A stretch of DNA of 64,000 bases from Toxoplasma gondii ME49 (lineage: Eukaryota > Apicomplexa > Conoidasida > Eucoccidiorida > Sarcocystidae). A model generated the notes under the pieces. It had not been told where the DNA came from, made no database searches, and saw only the letters and a program-made list of their open reading frames with translations. Shown here one piece after another: positions 40,035 to 52,600 of this stretch (positions within the stretch are counted from its first letter, which is position 1; each line of letters opens with the position of its first letter). The position numbers and the translations under genes were made by a program. The DNA lies in contig NC_031476.1 of NCBI RefSeq assembly GCF_000006565.2, positions 5,517,900 to 5,581,899 on the forward strand, given 5' to 3'.

Positions 40035-42879
40035 GTAAGTGTTTGCTTTACATGTTCGCAAATCAACGGTTCGAATGTCGTGATTCTGTTTCGAGCTCAA
40101 CAGTTGAATGGGTATATTCAACTTTCATCCACTAGTATCTGACTTGCTATTGGTTTGGTACGAAACGCGAACCGTGGCTCAACGCTATCCTCGAGTAACG
40201 AGTAGCTTGCGACGAGGTGCCACTTACATACACGGCATTGTATCTTGTTGAGTTAGACTGCAGTGGCACAGCTGGGGCAAATCGGGATACACCATGGTAG
40301 ATCAGCGAACAGTTGCTGGGTTTTGGGACATGAGTTTGTTATTGCGGCGGAGTGTGAGCGAAACTTTCCATCTCATCAATTGCCCCAATCTTTTAAGGGT
40401 GAGCCGAGTTTGGTGATCCCGATCTCCAATATGATTGAGCTAGGAGTGCATGAGTTCGCGGAGTGTCAAGCGTTCTCCTTTCTGCTTGTTTCTTTGTTTG
40501 CCCTTCGGCTTCTGCATCAGAGAAATATCTCTTCCGGGCTCTCCGGTTCACGGGGTCGGGGCGCCATTGATGGTGTACCCTGAATCCTTTGAACTGAATA
40601 CCCAGTTATTCCGGCTCTGTGGTGTTGTCTGTCTGTGGGACTTCAGGCGGTGCGACGGAAGACATGGATACCTCGGCCGACTAAGCGGCATATCACCGGA
40701 GTAAATCTGGATAGCTGAGGATAGTTATTTTACGTGCCTCCTCTGAATCATAGGGTGCTAGAAGGGCGAAGAAACAAACCCCTCAATGTTTTTATGGATT
40801 GCTTGCCGGCCCAAAAACTGGGAAAGAGTGTGCACCGTGTTGAAAAATCTGGGACAATTTTTGGCGTTGCCAGTCGGTGAGCGTCTTCTTTCCATTGTGT
40901 GTCTCCGTGCCGTAAACTAGATAATGCGTTGAATAGTCAGATTTATTGTTGTAGAAGGCACTGGTCCTTCATGCCCAGCTGGACTGGGCATCAATCCCTA
41001 AATACACATTGTTGCTACCAAGAAATTTTTTTTCCTTAACTCAAACACACACTCTCCTCGATCATTGTTATCCTTTGAATGTTTGAAAAGAAATAACTGA
41101 ATACTGTAACGAATGTGAATGGTACTCAGCTGCTGGCGTGGTTAGAGAAACAGTGCTTTGATCTGTAACATCAGACTTGACGCAGACTTTGTTTCTCTTC
41201 AGCTCTTTTGCGGATGCTGTCTGTGCCAAGTCTGTAACTAAAAAAGCAATTGTTTCTGGCAGTGCGAATCGTTGAATAACATTTGGACGGATGCTGTTAT
41301 CAATAACGCCTCTCCGGTTTTGCTTCAGTTACCAAGAACATAGTTTATGTAGAGTCCCTAAAAGCGGCTGACAAGGACTCAGGGACTTGCATGATCAGTA
41401 CGTGTGTGTTCGGACTGACACACGTGAATTCCTAATTTTTCTTCGAGACTGTTCCTCCTGTGGAGGAAAGCACCATATCACGTATCTTCTCTCTGCAGAT
41501 ACGGTTAGCATATTTAGCTGGTGGCACAACGGCAATATTTGCTGACGAAAAACGGAACTTCTCAACGGCAGTAGGCAATTAAATATCGACATTGACAACA
41601 CTGCCATCACGAAACAAGAGCTTCTGTTACTAAAGACGGGGCGTCTTGTCCGGTGCCCCCCACCTCGAGATGCGAAGAACCAATCCTTGTACGGACATGC
41701 ATGTTGTTGCTGAAAGAGCTTTTGGTGTGAGCGTTACGAAAGACGTATGCGTGACGCACACGGATTCCCTGAGCGTCATTGGCCTGCCGCTACCTACGGT
41801 ACTGGTGTCTTGTGGCAGAAAGGTCTGAGTTCACCATGTGACAGCAAAAGCAGATGAAGTAGCAGATGCGTCCAACAGTTGTCACCAAAGGACTATCTGG
41901 GTACTGTCTGCAGCCACTTTGTGGTTTCCCAGCGACAGAAAGAAAAGGAGGTATGTGAAGCAGTCGTCGTGGTCGAATGCTGCCAGAGGTTAAGACTCTC
42001 TGTTATTTTTGTCTTTCCGTGCCGACCTCTCTCAACTCCTAAAGAAACTGTGGATGCTGTGCAACAGGGAGTGCAACGGGAGAGTACTCAACTCTCTCGC
42101 AACACTTAGTGACCCTTCCATCGTCCGCACGTGCAATGCCGGAGCATAGAAAAGGCGAACCAAAACCTCGGATCGTGCACGCTAGAACATAGGAAACTAG
42201 TTTTCTGTTGTCTCTGTTAGCCCCAGGAAAACTAGGCTCTTCGTTTTCTTTAGGTAACGCGCGAAAACGACTATCTTTGGGTTCGGTGCAGATGGCCATC
42301 AATCCCGTCTAGGCATGAACTGTTCTGAACCCGACCCTACCGTGGACACTCCTCGAGCCTTCGTGAGGACGACTACGGAGGACACCCGACAGTGAAAAAC
42401 CATTATCGTGCTCTGGCTGCTTCTTTCATGAGGACATTAGAGGCGGCAGTATATCTGGTTACTAATCCGTGTATGCAATGTCCCAGGAAAAATCCGTGCC
42501 CATCGGGTGCACGGCCGCGGGTCAAGCTCGTGTGCTTCGGGTGCGGCCTTGAGCCTCACGCCGCTTGGCCCCTCAGCCTCAGACCGAGCGACAGTTGCCA
42601 CTGGTGGGTCTAGAGTGGCTGCTAGTTCCAATTTTCAAGTGTGTATGAATTTATTTCCCCGCATATCCCCTCGTGACTTCCTTAGCACGAGTTTGCTCTT
42701 GAGCTGTGTTCATTTTCTGCTACGCAGTCCTCTGAATGCAGTACTTTGAATTCTCTACAGCACTTTGTTAAGAGTCTAATTCTACAAGCGCTCGCGTCTG
42801 TCGAACCGCCCGGATGCTTTCCTTCCCTCAGTGAAGCTCTCCTCTGTTGCCGCCTGACTCTTGCCCCTCGCCGTGTCGC
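40035..42879. other. Region after WDR26/GID7, no clear gene
   Basis: The first few hundred bases could hold a last exon of the WD40 gene: an open frame with a possible acceptor before 40263 runs to 40583. Beyond about 40700 the sequence is AT-rich with short, unconvincing open frames. No RNA gene, repeat or known domain was seen. Confidence 0.35.
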
Positions 42880-44060
42880 AGCTCACTCTCGTCGAAGCCG
42901 CCTCCCAGGCGGCAGGCCTCATCAACGAGAGACTCCAAGATATGCCCCTGGAAGAAATGCCTGGAAAAGACTTCTCTGGGGAACTCGCTGAGGAAATCGC
43001 AGTTTCCGTGGCACGGCGTCCTCATTCTGGAAGCTCTGCCACAAGAAGCCAGAAGACCCACAGTCGGCGTGGCAACAAGAAGCTCTTCACCGGTGTTTGT
43101 TTTTCTGGCGGCCCTGGCTACCGCTGGACTTCTCGGCTATGCAAACCTGACTAAAGAGAAGGTTCCCGAGGAGGTGCAAGATCTTGTTAAGGCCGTGAAG
43201 GTGGGGCAGGAAAAGAAGCTGGAGCAACAAACCTCAAAGACATAGGGAAAAGAAACAGCCGGGGAAGTCGACCATGTCACCGAGAAGCACGTCAGAGTTC
43301 TGGCCAGGCACGGCAAGACAATGTTGGGTGATAGCGGAGCTGCTCTTATTGCTCTTGTGGGCACCTTCCTCGTACGCAAACATGGATAATTTGGGTGAAT
43401 CGTTTGCGCAAGTCTCCGGCGGCAACGCCTCTGAACCTGGACTGGTCCACCAGACGACCGCCGCCGGAATCTTTGACCCCGTCACCCCCCCCGATGGCCA
43501 GCAACTTGACAGAACCTGCGGTGTAATTCTACTGCCAGAATCGTTTGCCTTTGATGTAAGCAGGCGTGTAGGCAAGCTCCAAAGTTAAATCTGCTGCAAA
43601 CTCAAGCATGATGCGACCGGGGAACTGACGGAGGGGTGGATAGAGCAGAGGGAAGCAGGTCTTACCGTGTACAACGAACAGGAATCCGACTGTGACAAGA
43701 TGAGCCGCTCCTCTGCAGAAAAGGGGCCAAGAAATGAAAATGTCGGAATGGTGTGAATGTCTCCGAAGTGGTGCGGCTGTTCAGCGATGTTGTCGCAACA
43801 CTAGGCATGGCGCTAAATGTCCCTCAGCAACTGGAGGTGAAGAAAATTGGTGCCGCAGTTCGATTGCTGGTTCTTGGATTCTCCAGCACGCGTGTGAAAA
43901 CTTTTTAAAAATGACACATAAAATCCTTAGATCCAAGACAGCTTCGCTGCAGAAAACCAGGCCAAAGCCGCTCTGCCGGCAGGGGTTACGAGTGATACAT
44001 ACTAAAGGGAATCGAGACAGTGGCTCTTCAACCGCGACCACCCAACAAAGTTGACAAACA
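42880..44060 (+). pseudogene. Decayed protein-coding sequence, family unknown
   Basis: Stretches that read like protein fall in different + frames and are cut by stops. A first block after a CGCAG acceptor-like site contains LTLVEAASQAAGLINERL and ELAEEIAVSVAR. The adjoining block in another frame contains FLAALATAGLLGYANLTKEK, then meets an in-frame TAG at about 43243 and continues with VDHVTEKHVRVLARHGKTM and AALIALVGTFLVRKHG before a TAA. Later pieces include GGNASEPGLVHQTTAAGIF and, near 43750, EVVRLFSDVVATLGMALNVP. The order of such pieces with shifted frames suggests a gene broken by indels and a stop. Unrecognised introns are an alternative. I do not recognise the family. Confidence 0.35.
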
Positions 44061-46629
44061 TTGCGTGAGGTCTGGCAAATCCACGTCGCCAGCAGCTTAT
44101 TAGCACCAGACGTTTTTGTATATAATCAGGTTAAAAGTAGTTTTTCACTCTCAGATGCACCCGAGACACACTCCACAGGTTTACTTGCCGCGGAAGCTAT
44201 TATCAAATGACTTTTTATCATTTTTTGGTAGTTCACCGACACGTTTGTGATGCGCGCACAACCTGCTCACCTCTTTTCGTTGGGATTTGTACCTCATCAT
44301 AATGTGGTCGCAAATAAGACTTCAGTACGGTGTATCCTTTGGATCGCTATTAATATAGCTCACCGGCTGCGCGATCACCTTCACACGGCGAACGCATGAA
44401 CAACAGCGGTGTCGTTTTGGTAGTTGCTCTTCCGATGCTGGGGCGCGGAGATGCGAGCCCACGCTCGAGTTTACCACACATACTACTTGTATGATCCCAT
44501 GCTGTTTTAACGAGTCAAAACTTCACGGGTCATCTTGGATGTTCAGGCAGACACAATTAACTTTTCTACGGCCACTGACATTGGACAGCAGCCCGAAAGA
44601 ACGGTGATCTCCAGCTGACAAGGAAATGCTTCCGAAAGCTCTTCAGGTAGACGAAACTTAAGGCTAGAGTGCTTAGTACAGCAGGTCTTCTGTGGAATCG
44701 AGTCTCTCAAGCGGGAAAAGCAGACGTGAAGAACGGTCGCAACCCTTTGTTTACCGTTCCGTTGTACCTCGTGGAGCAGCAGCAATGTAACGAAAAGTGA
44801 GCAAATGCTTCTGTTGCATAGAAGGTAGAACAGCGGCTCTTAATCTTCACGACCTGGCAAGCGTATCGTGTGACCAGAAGTGTGATTCCTTCTGCCTGCG
44901 CCCGGTGTTGCTCCTCCTTGTCTCTACGAGCGGAGCAGACCTCTGGACTCTAGAGACCCCGTCACGACTTCCTTTCAGTGGATTTGCTGTGGCATTAAAC
45001 GGTATCCAGTGTAAAGTGATTCTCTACGCGCTGCGCAGAGTTCATTGCACTTCGCAGCAGACGAGAGCAGCATGCCAAATGCCGGCGAGCGTTCACGCAG
45101 AAATAGGGAGTCTGGCATCACGTCTGTGGTTTCTGCAAACCTGTGATCGACCAAGCAGGTGACACTGGAATCAAAGGCTCTGCCAAAATCAATAAACCCT
45201 GTCACATAGCTTACTGGAAAATATGGACCTTGAAGAAAGTACGTTTCCCCCAGTGGGCCGGCGGCCACACCGTCAGGGTGCCGGAATTACTTCGCTCTGT
45301 CTGGTCTGGTCAGGAAACGTGATGCTTCCCTTGATGCGTTAGCACATATATTCGACAATCCAAAATCCTTCTAAGCAAATGAATGGCCACTGACCAGAAC
45401 AATTTTTTCCAGCTTTTGTGAACCGTCTCACCGGTGACAGACACAGCGAAGAGTCAGCTGGTCCCAGGGCTCCTAGATGGCGGCCGCCGTGCTTTCCTTC
45501 CATGATTATCGTGACAGACAGTATACCTACCCGAAGGAAGGCCAGACACAGGCAGTTTCCATCTTTGTCGGACAGTTAACGGTCATTTTTCTCTTTGCCT
45601 GTCTTTTAAAAATGTGAATGGGCACATCTGCACTGTCTAGCAAGTTCGTTATGGGAAGAGGTAATGGCATCTGCTTGTCTCGTTGACTTGCACGCGGCGG
45701 ACATCACAGGTAGCTAGCTCACGCAACACGCGGGAGTTGGGGACATGGGCCCTCTACTAGCATTGGCAATGCGGTTTTCCTTCGCATTTCAATGCTAACA
45801 TGATTTTGACCTGCCATAGTTGTCTATTCTTCGGTTGCGATTTCTCTGCCTTTGAGGGAGGAGTTGGTTCAGGGGAGACCTGACCCCACTACTCCCATGA
45901 CGTGTCTTCTCGCTGTCGGTAGTTCTGAAGGCGTTGCAGTGAATGTCAAGTCCAACTGACCCCGGTTGAAAAAGCAGAGCAGCACCAAGGTGTAAATGAA
46001 TTTTCTTGGTTCGCTTATCGTTAACTGACAAATTGATTTTTCTCTGGTGCCTCACCTCGGCACCGTTCGTCTTTATCGTCTCGAAAGGGTGGCAGCTGCC
46101 CTGTGTAACGATTGGTAACCTTGAGCGCAGTCAAGCAAGCAAATTCTTTCCCCTGTTAGTCGTTGCGATAATTTCTCTCTACTTTGGTGTTCTTTTGCAT
46201 CAGGATATTCCCAGTGTCAAGCTCACTACGTTGTACGTGGCCTGGACTCCACTGCGACGATCTGGTCCATCCAGTGCGGGTCGGGGTCTTCAGCTCGAGT
46301 ACACTGGGTCGCCGTCGTTTTATTGCCTGTTGGCGGCCTCGGATGTCTGCTTGAAAGCCTTCGAGCATCTAACTTTTTTCCGAAGTGCTCCAAGAACAGC
46401 AGGCACCAGATGAATCAGTGGTTACGCTGTCGCCCACCAGAGCCGTGCCTGCTAGATCGACTGCCTGCTCCTGCCTAGTTCGCTGACGTATCCCGACTAA
46501 TGTTATAACCTGCACATTTTCTGTGTGACTGCTGCTGTTCTGAGGAGTCGCAAGTTCGGTGGTAGACCGTTCTCCGGAGGAGGGTATTCATTTCAAAATA
46601 GGTACTGCTGCATCCGCAAGTCTGAAACA
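44061..46629. other. Intergenic region upstream of the M16 protease
   Basis: This stretch of about 2.6 kb is mostly AT-rich with scattered short open frames. After an acceptor-like TTTTGCATCAG at about 46203 there is a frame of some 90 codons containing VVRGLDSTATIWSIQ, which is faintly WD-like and ends in TAG; I cannot connect it to other exons. The promoter of the protease gene should lie in the last part. Confidence 0.35.
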
Positions 46630-49600
46630 ATGAAGCAGGGAACGACCCGCCCGCGGGTTGGTCTAACAGGAGCTGTTCTACTCCTTGTAGTCTGGACTGT
46701 CGCGATCCTCATAGATTGTTCTTCAGGCAGTCGGGTCCTTTTTGACCGCCGTCCTATACTAGCCCGGCTACGTCGCGCAACTTCCTTTGTCGACTCCACC
46801 AGCGGTCAGAATGCCTCCCCCCGCCCGACGAAAACAGATAAAAGTACGTGCTTGAGTTGGGCTAGCCTGAAGAATCTGTTCTCTTGATTACTTGTTCTCT
46901 GCGAACTGGGGTCAATGAAAGAGTCGAAAAATCGTTCCCTTTTTGGCCCTGTCGGCCTTTGGAGATACCCCTGTGGAAACAGGTGTCTGCTGTCAAGTCT
47001 AGGAAGAATGTAGGTCTGTTCGTCTGACGCCTCACGCTATGTGACCACTCTTCCTCAACAGCCCACTTGCTGGAGCACAAAGAACTCCGTTTTTCCTAAG
47101 CCAGCGCCGTCTTGGTGCTAGCCATTAAGAACACGAACAGAATTCCCCCTGAGATTATGCAGAAGAGAATTTGTGGAATTCAAGCAGCCCACACAGTCCA
47201 CTGTTTGCCCGCTAGCCAAGAATGCAACAAATCAAGTAGTCAAATAAGATGAAGAACCTGTATTCATATGGGGCAGTTCTGGAGTATCTCCGAACGGCAC
47301 TTTGCTATGAAAGATAAATCCGCGTATAGCTGCGAAGAGTGCGTTTCCCTGTAGGCGTCGCTCTCTCCGGGTGAAGGAAGGTGAGAAACTATGTGGAGTC
47401 CAAGAGCAGTCACTGTTTCACTGTCATGGGTCATCCTGTCTCTGCTGTCACTTCTGTTTCCAGTTCGGAAACCACGAAACGACAGTAGAAACTACCGCTA
47501 CATCGAGCTGCCAAACGAGTTGCGAGCCCTCCTCGTTTCAGATCCGGAATGCGATGAAGCAGCTGCATCGATGCGTGTGGGTGTGGGCTCCATGTCGGAC
47601 CCGCCCAAGATACCTGGCCTGGCCCATTTTACAGAACACATGCTGTTTCAGGGATCCAAGCGGTTCCCCGGTACGCATGACTTCTTCGATTTCGTCCACA
47701 ACCATGGTGGCTATACCAATGCCTTCACGAGCAAGTTTTCGACGGTCTTCTCCTTCTCCATTGGCCCCGGGTTCCTGGAACCTGGGCTCGACCGCTTGGC
47801 TGACCTCTTCTCTGCCCCGCTGCTGAAAAGCGAAAACCTGCTCAAAGAAGTCAACGCCGTTCATTCGGAGTACATCATTGACCTCACCGATGACGGCCGT
47901 AGGAAGCACCATCTCATTCGGCAGGTAAACACGAGCGTTCCTTCTTGTCTGAAGACAGAATTTTCCAGCTGCTCTTGTCAATGCATGTGCGCCTACAAAG
48001 ACTGTGAAGGTACTAGACCCACGGAAGTGCTGTGTCAGCGTTTTCTAGTCGCCATTCGCTACTGTGTGTCCACACCTTCCATGGGAGATGCCAGAATTAG
48101 AGAAGGATACAGATGCAAGAGTACCTAACACATGTAACACGTCTATAGGGAGTCGACTCCGTGGTGCCTCTAGAGATACTGAAGGAAGCAACCAGTTTCA
48201 CAAACGCACCCACTGCGTTTCTGCCATTTTGTTCGCGTTCAGACAGCTAAAGGCGGTCCGTTCTCTAATTTCACCGTCGGAAACCTCGAGAGCCTCATGG
48301 AGCGGACGAAGCAGCAGGGCATCGACCCGGTCAAAGCCATGCGCGAGTTCCACAACAAATGGTAATGTGTCAGTATCGTCGCATTCCGGTATTTTCGAAA
48401 CATCTCTATTTTCCCTTAATTCTGGCAGAAGGTGCGAGTCCCCATGGCACGAGTCTGGCAACTTGCACTGCGGCACTGACAGAGCACTTGACACGCTTTG
48501 GCAGACACCCAAGCCGCTATGCGCCAATGGCACACATGGTCCGCCTGCTGCTGGCAAAGACCTACGCATTCCCGTGAGTATTCTTCACTTTTTTGATCGG
48601 CGCTGGTGCTGTTTGCATGCTTTTCAGGTACTCGTCAAATCTCATGACGTTGGCTGTGGTGGGCCGAGAATCTCTTGATGTCCTCGAAAGTCACGTCCGC
48701 AAGCACTTCGGCAACGTCCCCAATGGTCGTGTCACCCCTCCAGTATTCGAAGAATGTTCTGAAGCATTCATTCCTCTTGATCCGAATGAACTCGGTACTG
48801 AAGTAAGCCGGCGGTGATGAATTGACATTCTGTGGCCGGGGGACAGGCGTCCAACGATACGAAGCAAAAGAAGCCTCTCGTTGAGAACTCCTATTTTTGT
48901 TCCAATTCGAGATCTTGGTAAATAGGATGGAACCTCAAAGATTCATCCATGTGTCAGCAAGCTACTCAGTTGATCAAAGCTGAGGCATGTGCCTCTCATT
49001 GCTTGTGACCTCCGAGGTCTTTCCTTTTGCGGTACAGACGCTCGTAGTTCCGGAAGCAGACCTTCACGATGCCACTTTCGTCTTTTATCTGCCACCCCAA
49101 GCGAAGAACTGGCGAAGCAAGCCTCTGCAGTTCATTTCTGAAATGCTGGAACACGAAGGACCAACATCTCTGTCAAGCAAACTCAAACGCGAGGGTCTCA
49201 TCACGTCTCTTGTTACGGATTACTGGTCGCCAGAGCTTTGCACCGTCTTACAGGTAAGCTGCCAGTCGAGTGGTGGCGCGCGTTAAGTACACGCAGCTCC
49301 ACACTATTTCTCGTGCAGCTTAGGTCTCAGTTGGCAGAGACCACCAAAGCGGTGTGCTGCCGAATCGGGCTCGCCAAGTTCCACGAGAATGTCCCTGCTT
49401 CTTCTTGCCAACTCAGGTCAACGTGCGCTTAACAGAAGGAGGACGATCCAAGGAGAGCGTCTATAAAATAGGCCACGCTCTTTTCACCTTTCTTCGGTAA
49501 GAATCAGCATTCCTCCGCGGAGAAGATGTTCTTAAACGTCGAGGCTTGCTTTTATGTATTTGCTGAACGTGGCCTCATGTATAGAGTTACTGTGCTCGTT

Positions 49601-52600
49601 TCGGGGCCACGAATGATCGACTCGAGGAAGTCCGACGCCCGGGTCGATATCTAAATCAGTCCGCGAACTCATTTTTGCTGGCAAATGTGATTCTTCCCCT
49701 TCTCCAGAAACCTCGGCGTCTCTCGCCCTGAACGCTGGCGTGTGACGGAGATGGCCAAGATCCGCCAGCTTGGATTCGCGTTTGCCGACATGCCGGATCC
49801 GTATGCATTAACTGTTAGAGCCGTGGAAGGTAAGGGAAACACTTGTTTTCGATATCTGCGTCCTCGATACTGCATAAACTCGCGTGTTGCACTTGGCGAG
49901 TTGCTACTTATCGTACAAAGGAAACAGAGTGCTCACTGATCATGTCAGATACCGAGTGAATGCACCTTTACCTCATTTGCATGTTTTGAAGTCTCGTCAC
50001 AACGGCATGCTCTCAATTGAGAAAAGCAACTATCCTCCAGCGTAAGAAAGAACGCCACTACCGACTTTTGCGAAGGGTTCAACATTGTGTATACATATGC
50101 TGACTTGAAAGTGCCCGATTCAAATGCACCGCTCGAGAATAGCGCTTGCACAAACGGGCACACGTCTGTCAGTCGCTTCGCTTGCCTCCTGATGGATTTG
50201 TTTAGGGCTGAACTACTACACGCCTGAGGAAGTGATTGCTGGAGATCGGCTTATCTACCATTTCGACCCGGACATCATTCAGCAGTATGTGCAGAAGTTC
50301 CTGGTTCCCGATAACGTTCGTCTTTTCATATTTGATAAGAAACTTGCGGCAGATGTGGATCGCGAGGAGTACTGGTTCAAGATCAAGCATGGAGTTGAAC
50401 CCATAATGGATTCCGCGTTCAAGAAGTGGAAGGAAATCACCTCAGCCCCAGCTAACACGGTGCAGAGTATGATGCGAATGGAAGGCATGGCACTTCCTGC
50501 TCCAAATCGATTCCTTCCAAATAATGTCGCCATCCTTCCTCGTCCGCCTGGTTCCGGGCAAGGCGCTGAGAAGAGTGCCTTCCCGGAGCCTCTTGTCTTT
50601 GCCGGCGACCACATCTGCGCCAACAAATGTGCTGTTTTTCACAAGCAAGACACCACTTTTCACTCTCCAAAGGCTGTCGTCGAGCTTCAAATATATTATA
50701 CTGGAAGTCATGAAGACGGCGTCCGCGAGCGCATCCTGACTGCGCTGTACGTGCAGAGTCTTAGATTCGCTCTGCGTGAGGTGAGAGATGCACCTCTTAG
50801 CCGTTGTTAATATGCTTCCCATGTGGCGACGGCTAGCAATCACGCTCGCACCACAGGGCCACCACAGTTGAATTTTGCTTTCTGTCATGGTCTTGCTTGT
50901 CTCCGGTAAAACCGTCGCCGCTGTACGTGCCGCCTCTATCGCCTTTGTGTTTCCAGGTCTCTCAGTGGTCTCACTTCGGTGGTGGAGTCGTGCGGCATTG
51001 CGATGTTTCTTGAATCGTCGCGTTTTTGCTTTTGTGTTTGTTGTGCTTTCTACGCCCAGCGGTTCGCCGATACGCACAGGGCAGGCATGTCTCTTGGCCT
51101 GGGTAGCGGTGTCGCCGTCGGGTCCACCACGCTTCCGACCGTAAAGCGACAGAGAGTGCTGACACTCTCTGCGGCAGGCTTTTCGGACAAGCTCGATTAT
51201 GTGCTTCGCGCATTCGCAAAGTCTCTCGCGGCAACTGAGGGTGCGTCAGATGAAAAGCCAATCCCTTCACCTATGGAACTTGGAGTCACTATGTCTCACG
51301 GCGTGAGACATTTGATGCACTCCCGCGTCACCGCTCCATCTAATGTACTCGCTTCGGTCCAGTCAAGCCGTGTATACACCACCGCAGTTCGCTTGCCTGG
51401 AGGCGGCCGAGCCGCGCGTCGGACCCTGACACACGACCAGATCACAACTATGCATCGGAAACCGGCCTCGATGGATGTAACTCTGATGAGAACTCCCGTA
51501 TCCTCATTGGGCATCCGGATCGTCGGCGGAAGAGCAGAAAGAGAAGCTACATCGGTTGTTGCTGGTGGAGGAAAACCCCTCCTGGAGAAGCGTTTCTTCA
51601 GGCTGGCCTTTGATCAGCTGCGGACAGACTTGCGAGTAGCAACCCTCAACCGCACCCCTTTAGCGCAAGCGAACGACGCTGTTTTGGAGCTGATCATGCA
51701 CCCACATGTTCCAGTCCACAAAATGTATGCCGCCTTATTCGAAATGGAAAAGAATCACCCGACTCTGGACGCAATCTTCGAAGAGGTTGCAGACTGGGGG
51801 GTAAAGCTTTGGAATGAAGCTGCCGTCGAGGGACTTGTCCAGGTACGTATCTCATGTTCTCGAGGATGCGCGCTGCAGAGCTTTTGCCGGCACATGAACG
51901 GGTCAGGTCAGGTTGGTCACTCCTGCAGAAAACAGTGGTTTTCTTCAGTTTGTGTTCCCTGTATCTCCAACCGGTTACGTGGTTTGCAGCCTCTTCTGTG
52001 TGCAAGACTCGTGTTATTCCAATTGCCTCCAGACGTGAATGTGCCTTGTCTCTTTGTAGGGTAACATTACCTCCGAGTCAGCCACACAGCTCGTAGGGGA
52101 CGTAATTTCCCTACTTCCACTCAAAAACATCGTCGCGGCCAACACGATTGCCAAACCCACAATTTCGTCGTTTTCTTCCCTGAGGAGAGCAAGTTCCGTT
52201 GCCCCACAATCCTCGTCCAAACAAGATTCCGTTCCTTCATCTGACATGCCTACGTCGACCGAGACACTATCCATGCCGTCGTCTGCGGAGAGTCAAACGC
52301 CTGAATCAACAGACCGCGCCTCTTTCCCTATGGAGTCTACTACAGGCCCCGCGCCTTACTCTGTGGAGTTGTCAACAGGGCGCACACCATACCCTGATGA
52401 TCTTCCAACAAGCAGTACACCATACCCTGATGATCTTCCAACAAGCAGTACACCATACCCTGATGATCTTCCAACAAGCAGTACACCATACCCTGATGAT
52501 CTTCCAACAAGCAGTACACCATACCCTGATGATCTTCCAACAAGCAGTACACCATACCCTGATGATCTTCCAACAAGGAGTACACCAGCCGCTGATGATC

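Noticed and set aside
44975..45268. Minus-strand frame containing GFIDFGRAFDS, reminiscent of a non-LTR reverse transcriptase motif.
   Set aside because: No other reverse transcriptase block, endonuclease or poly-A tail lies around it; a chance match is more likely.
48362..48627. Open frame inside an M16 intron (TLATCTAALTEHLTRFGRHP and on).
   Set aside because: Family alignment needs HNKW joined directly to YSSNLMTLAVVG, so this segment is intronic.
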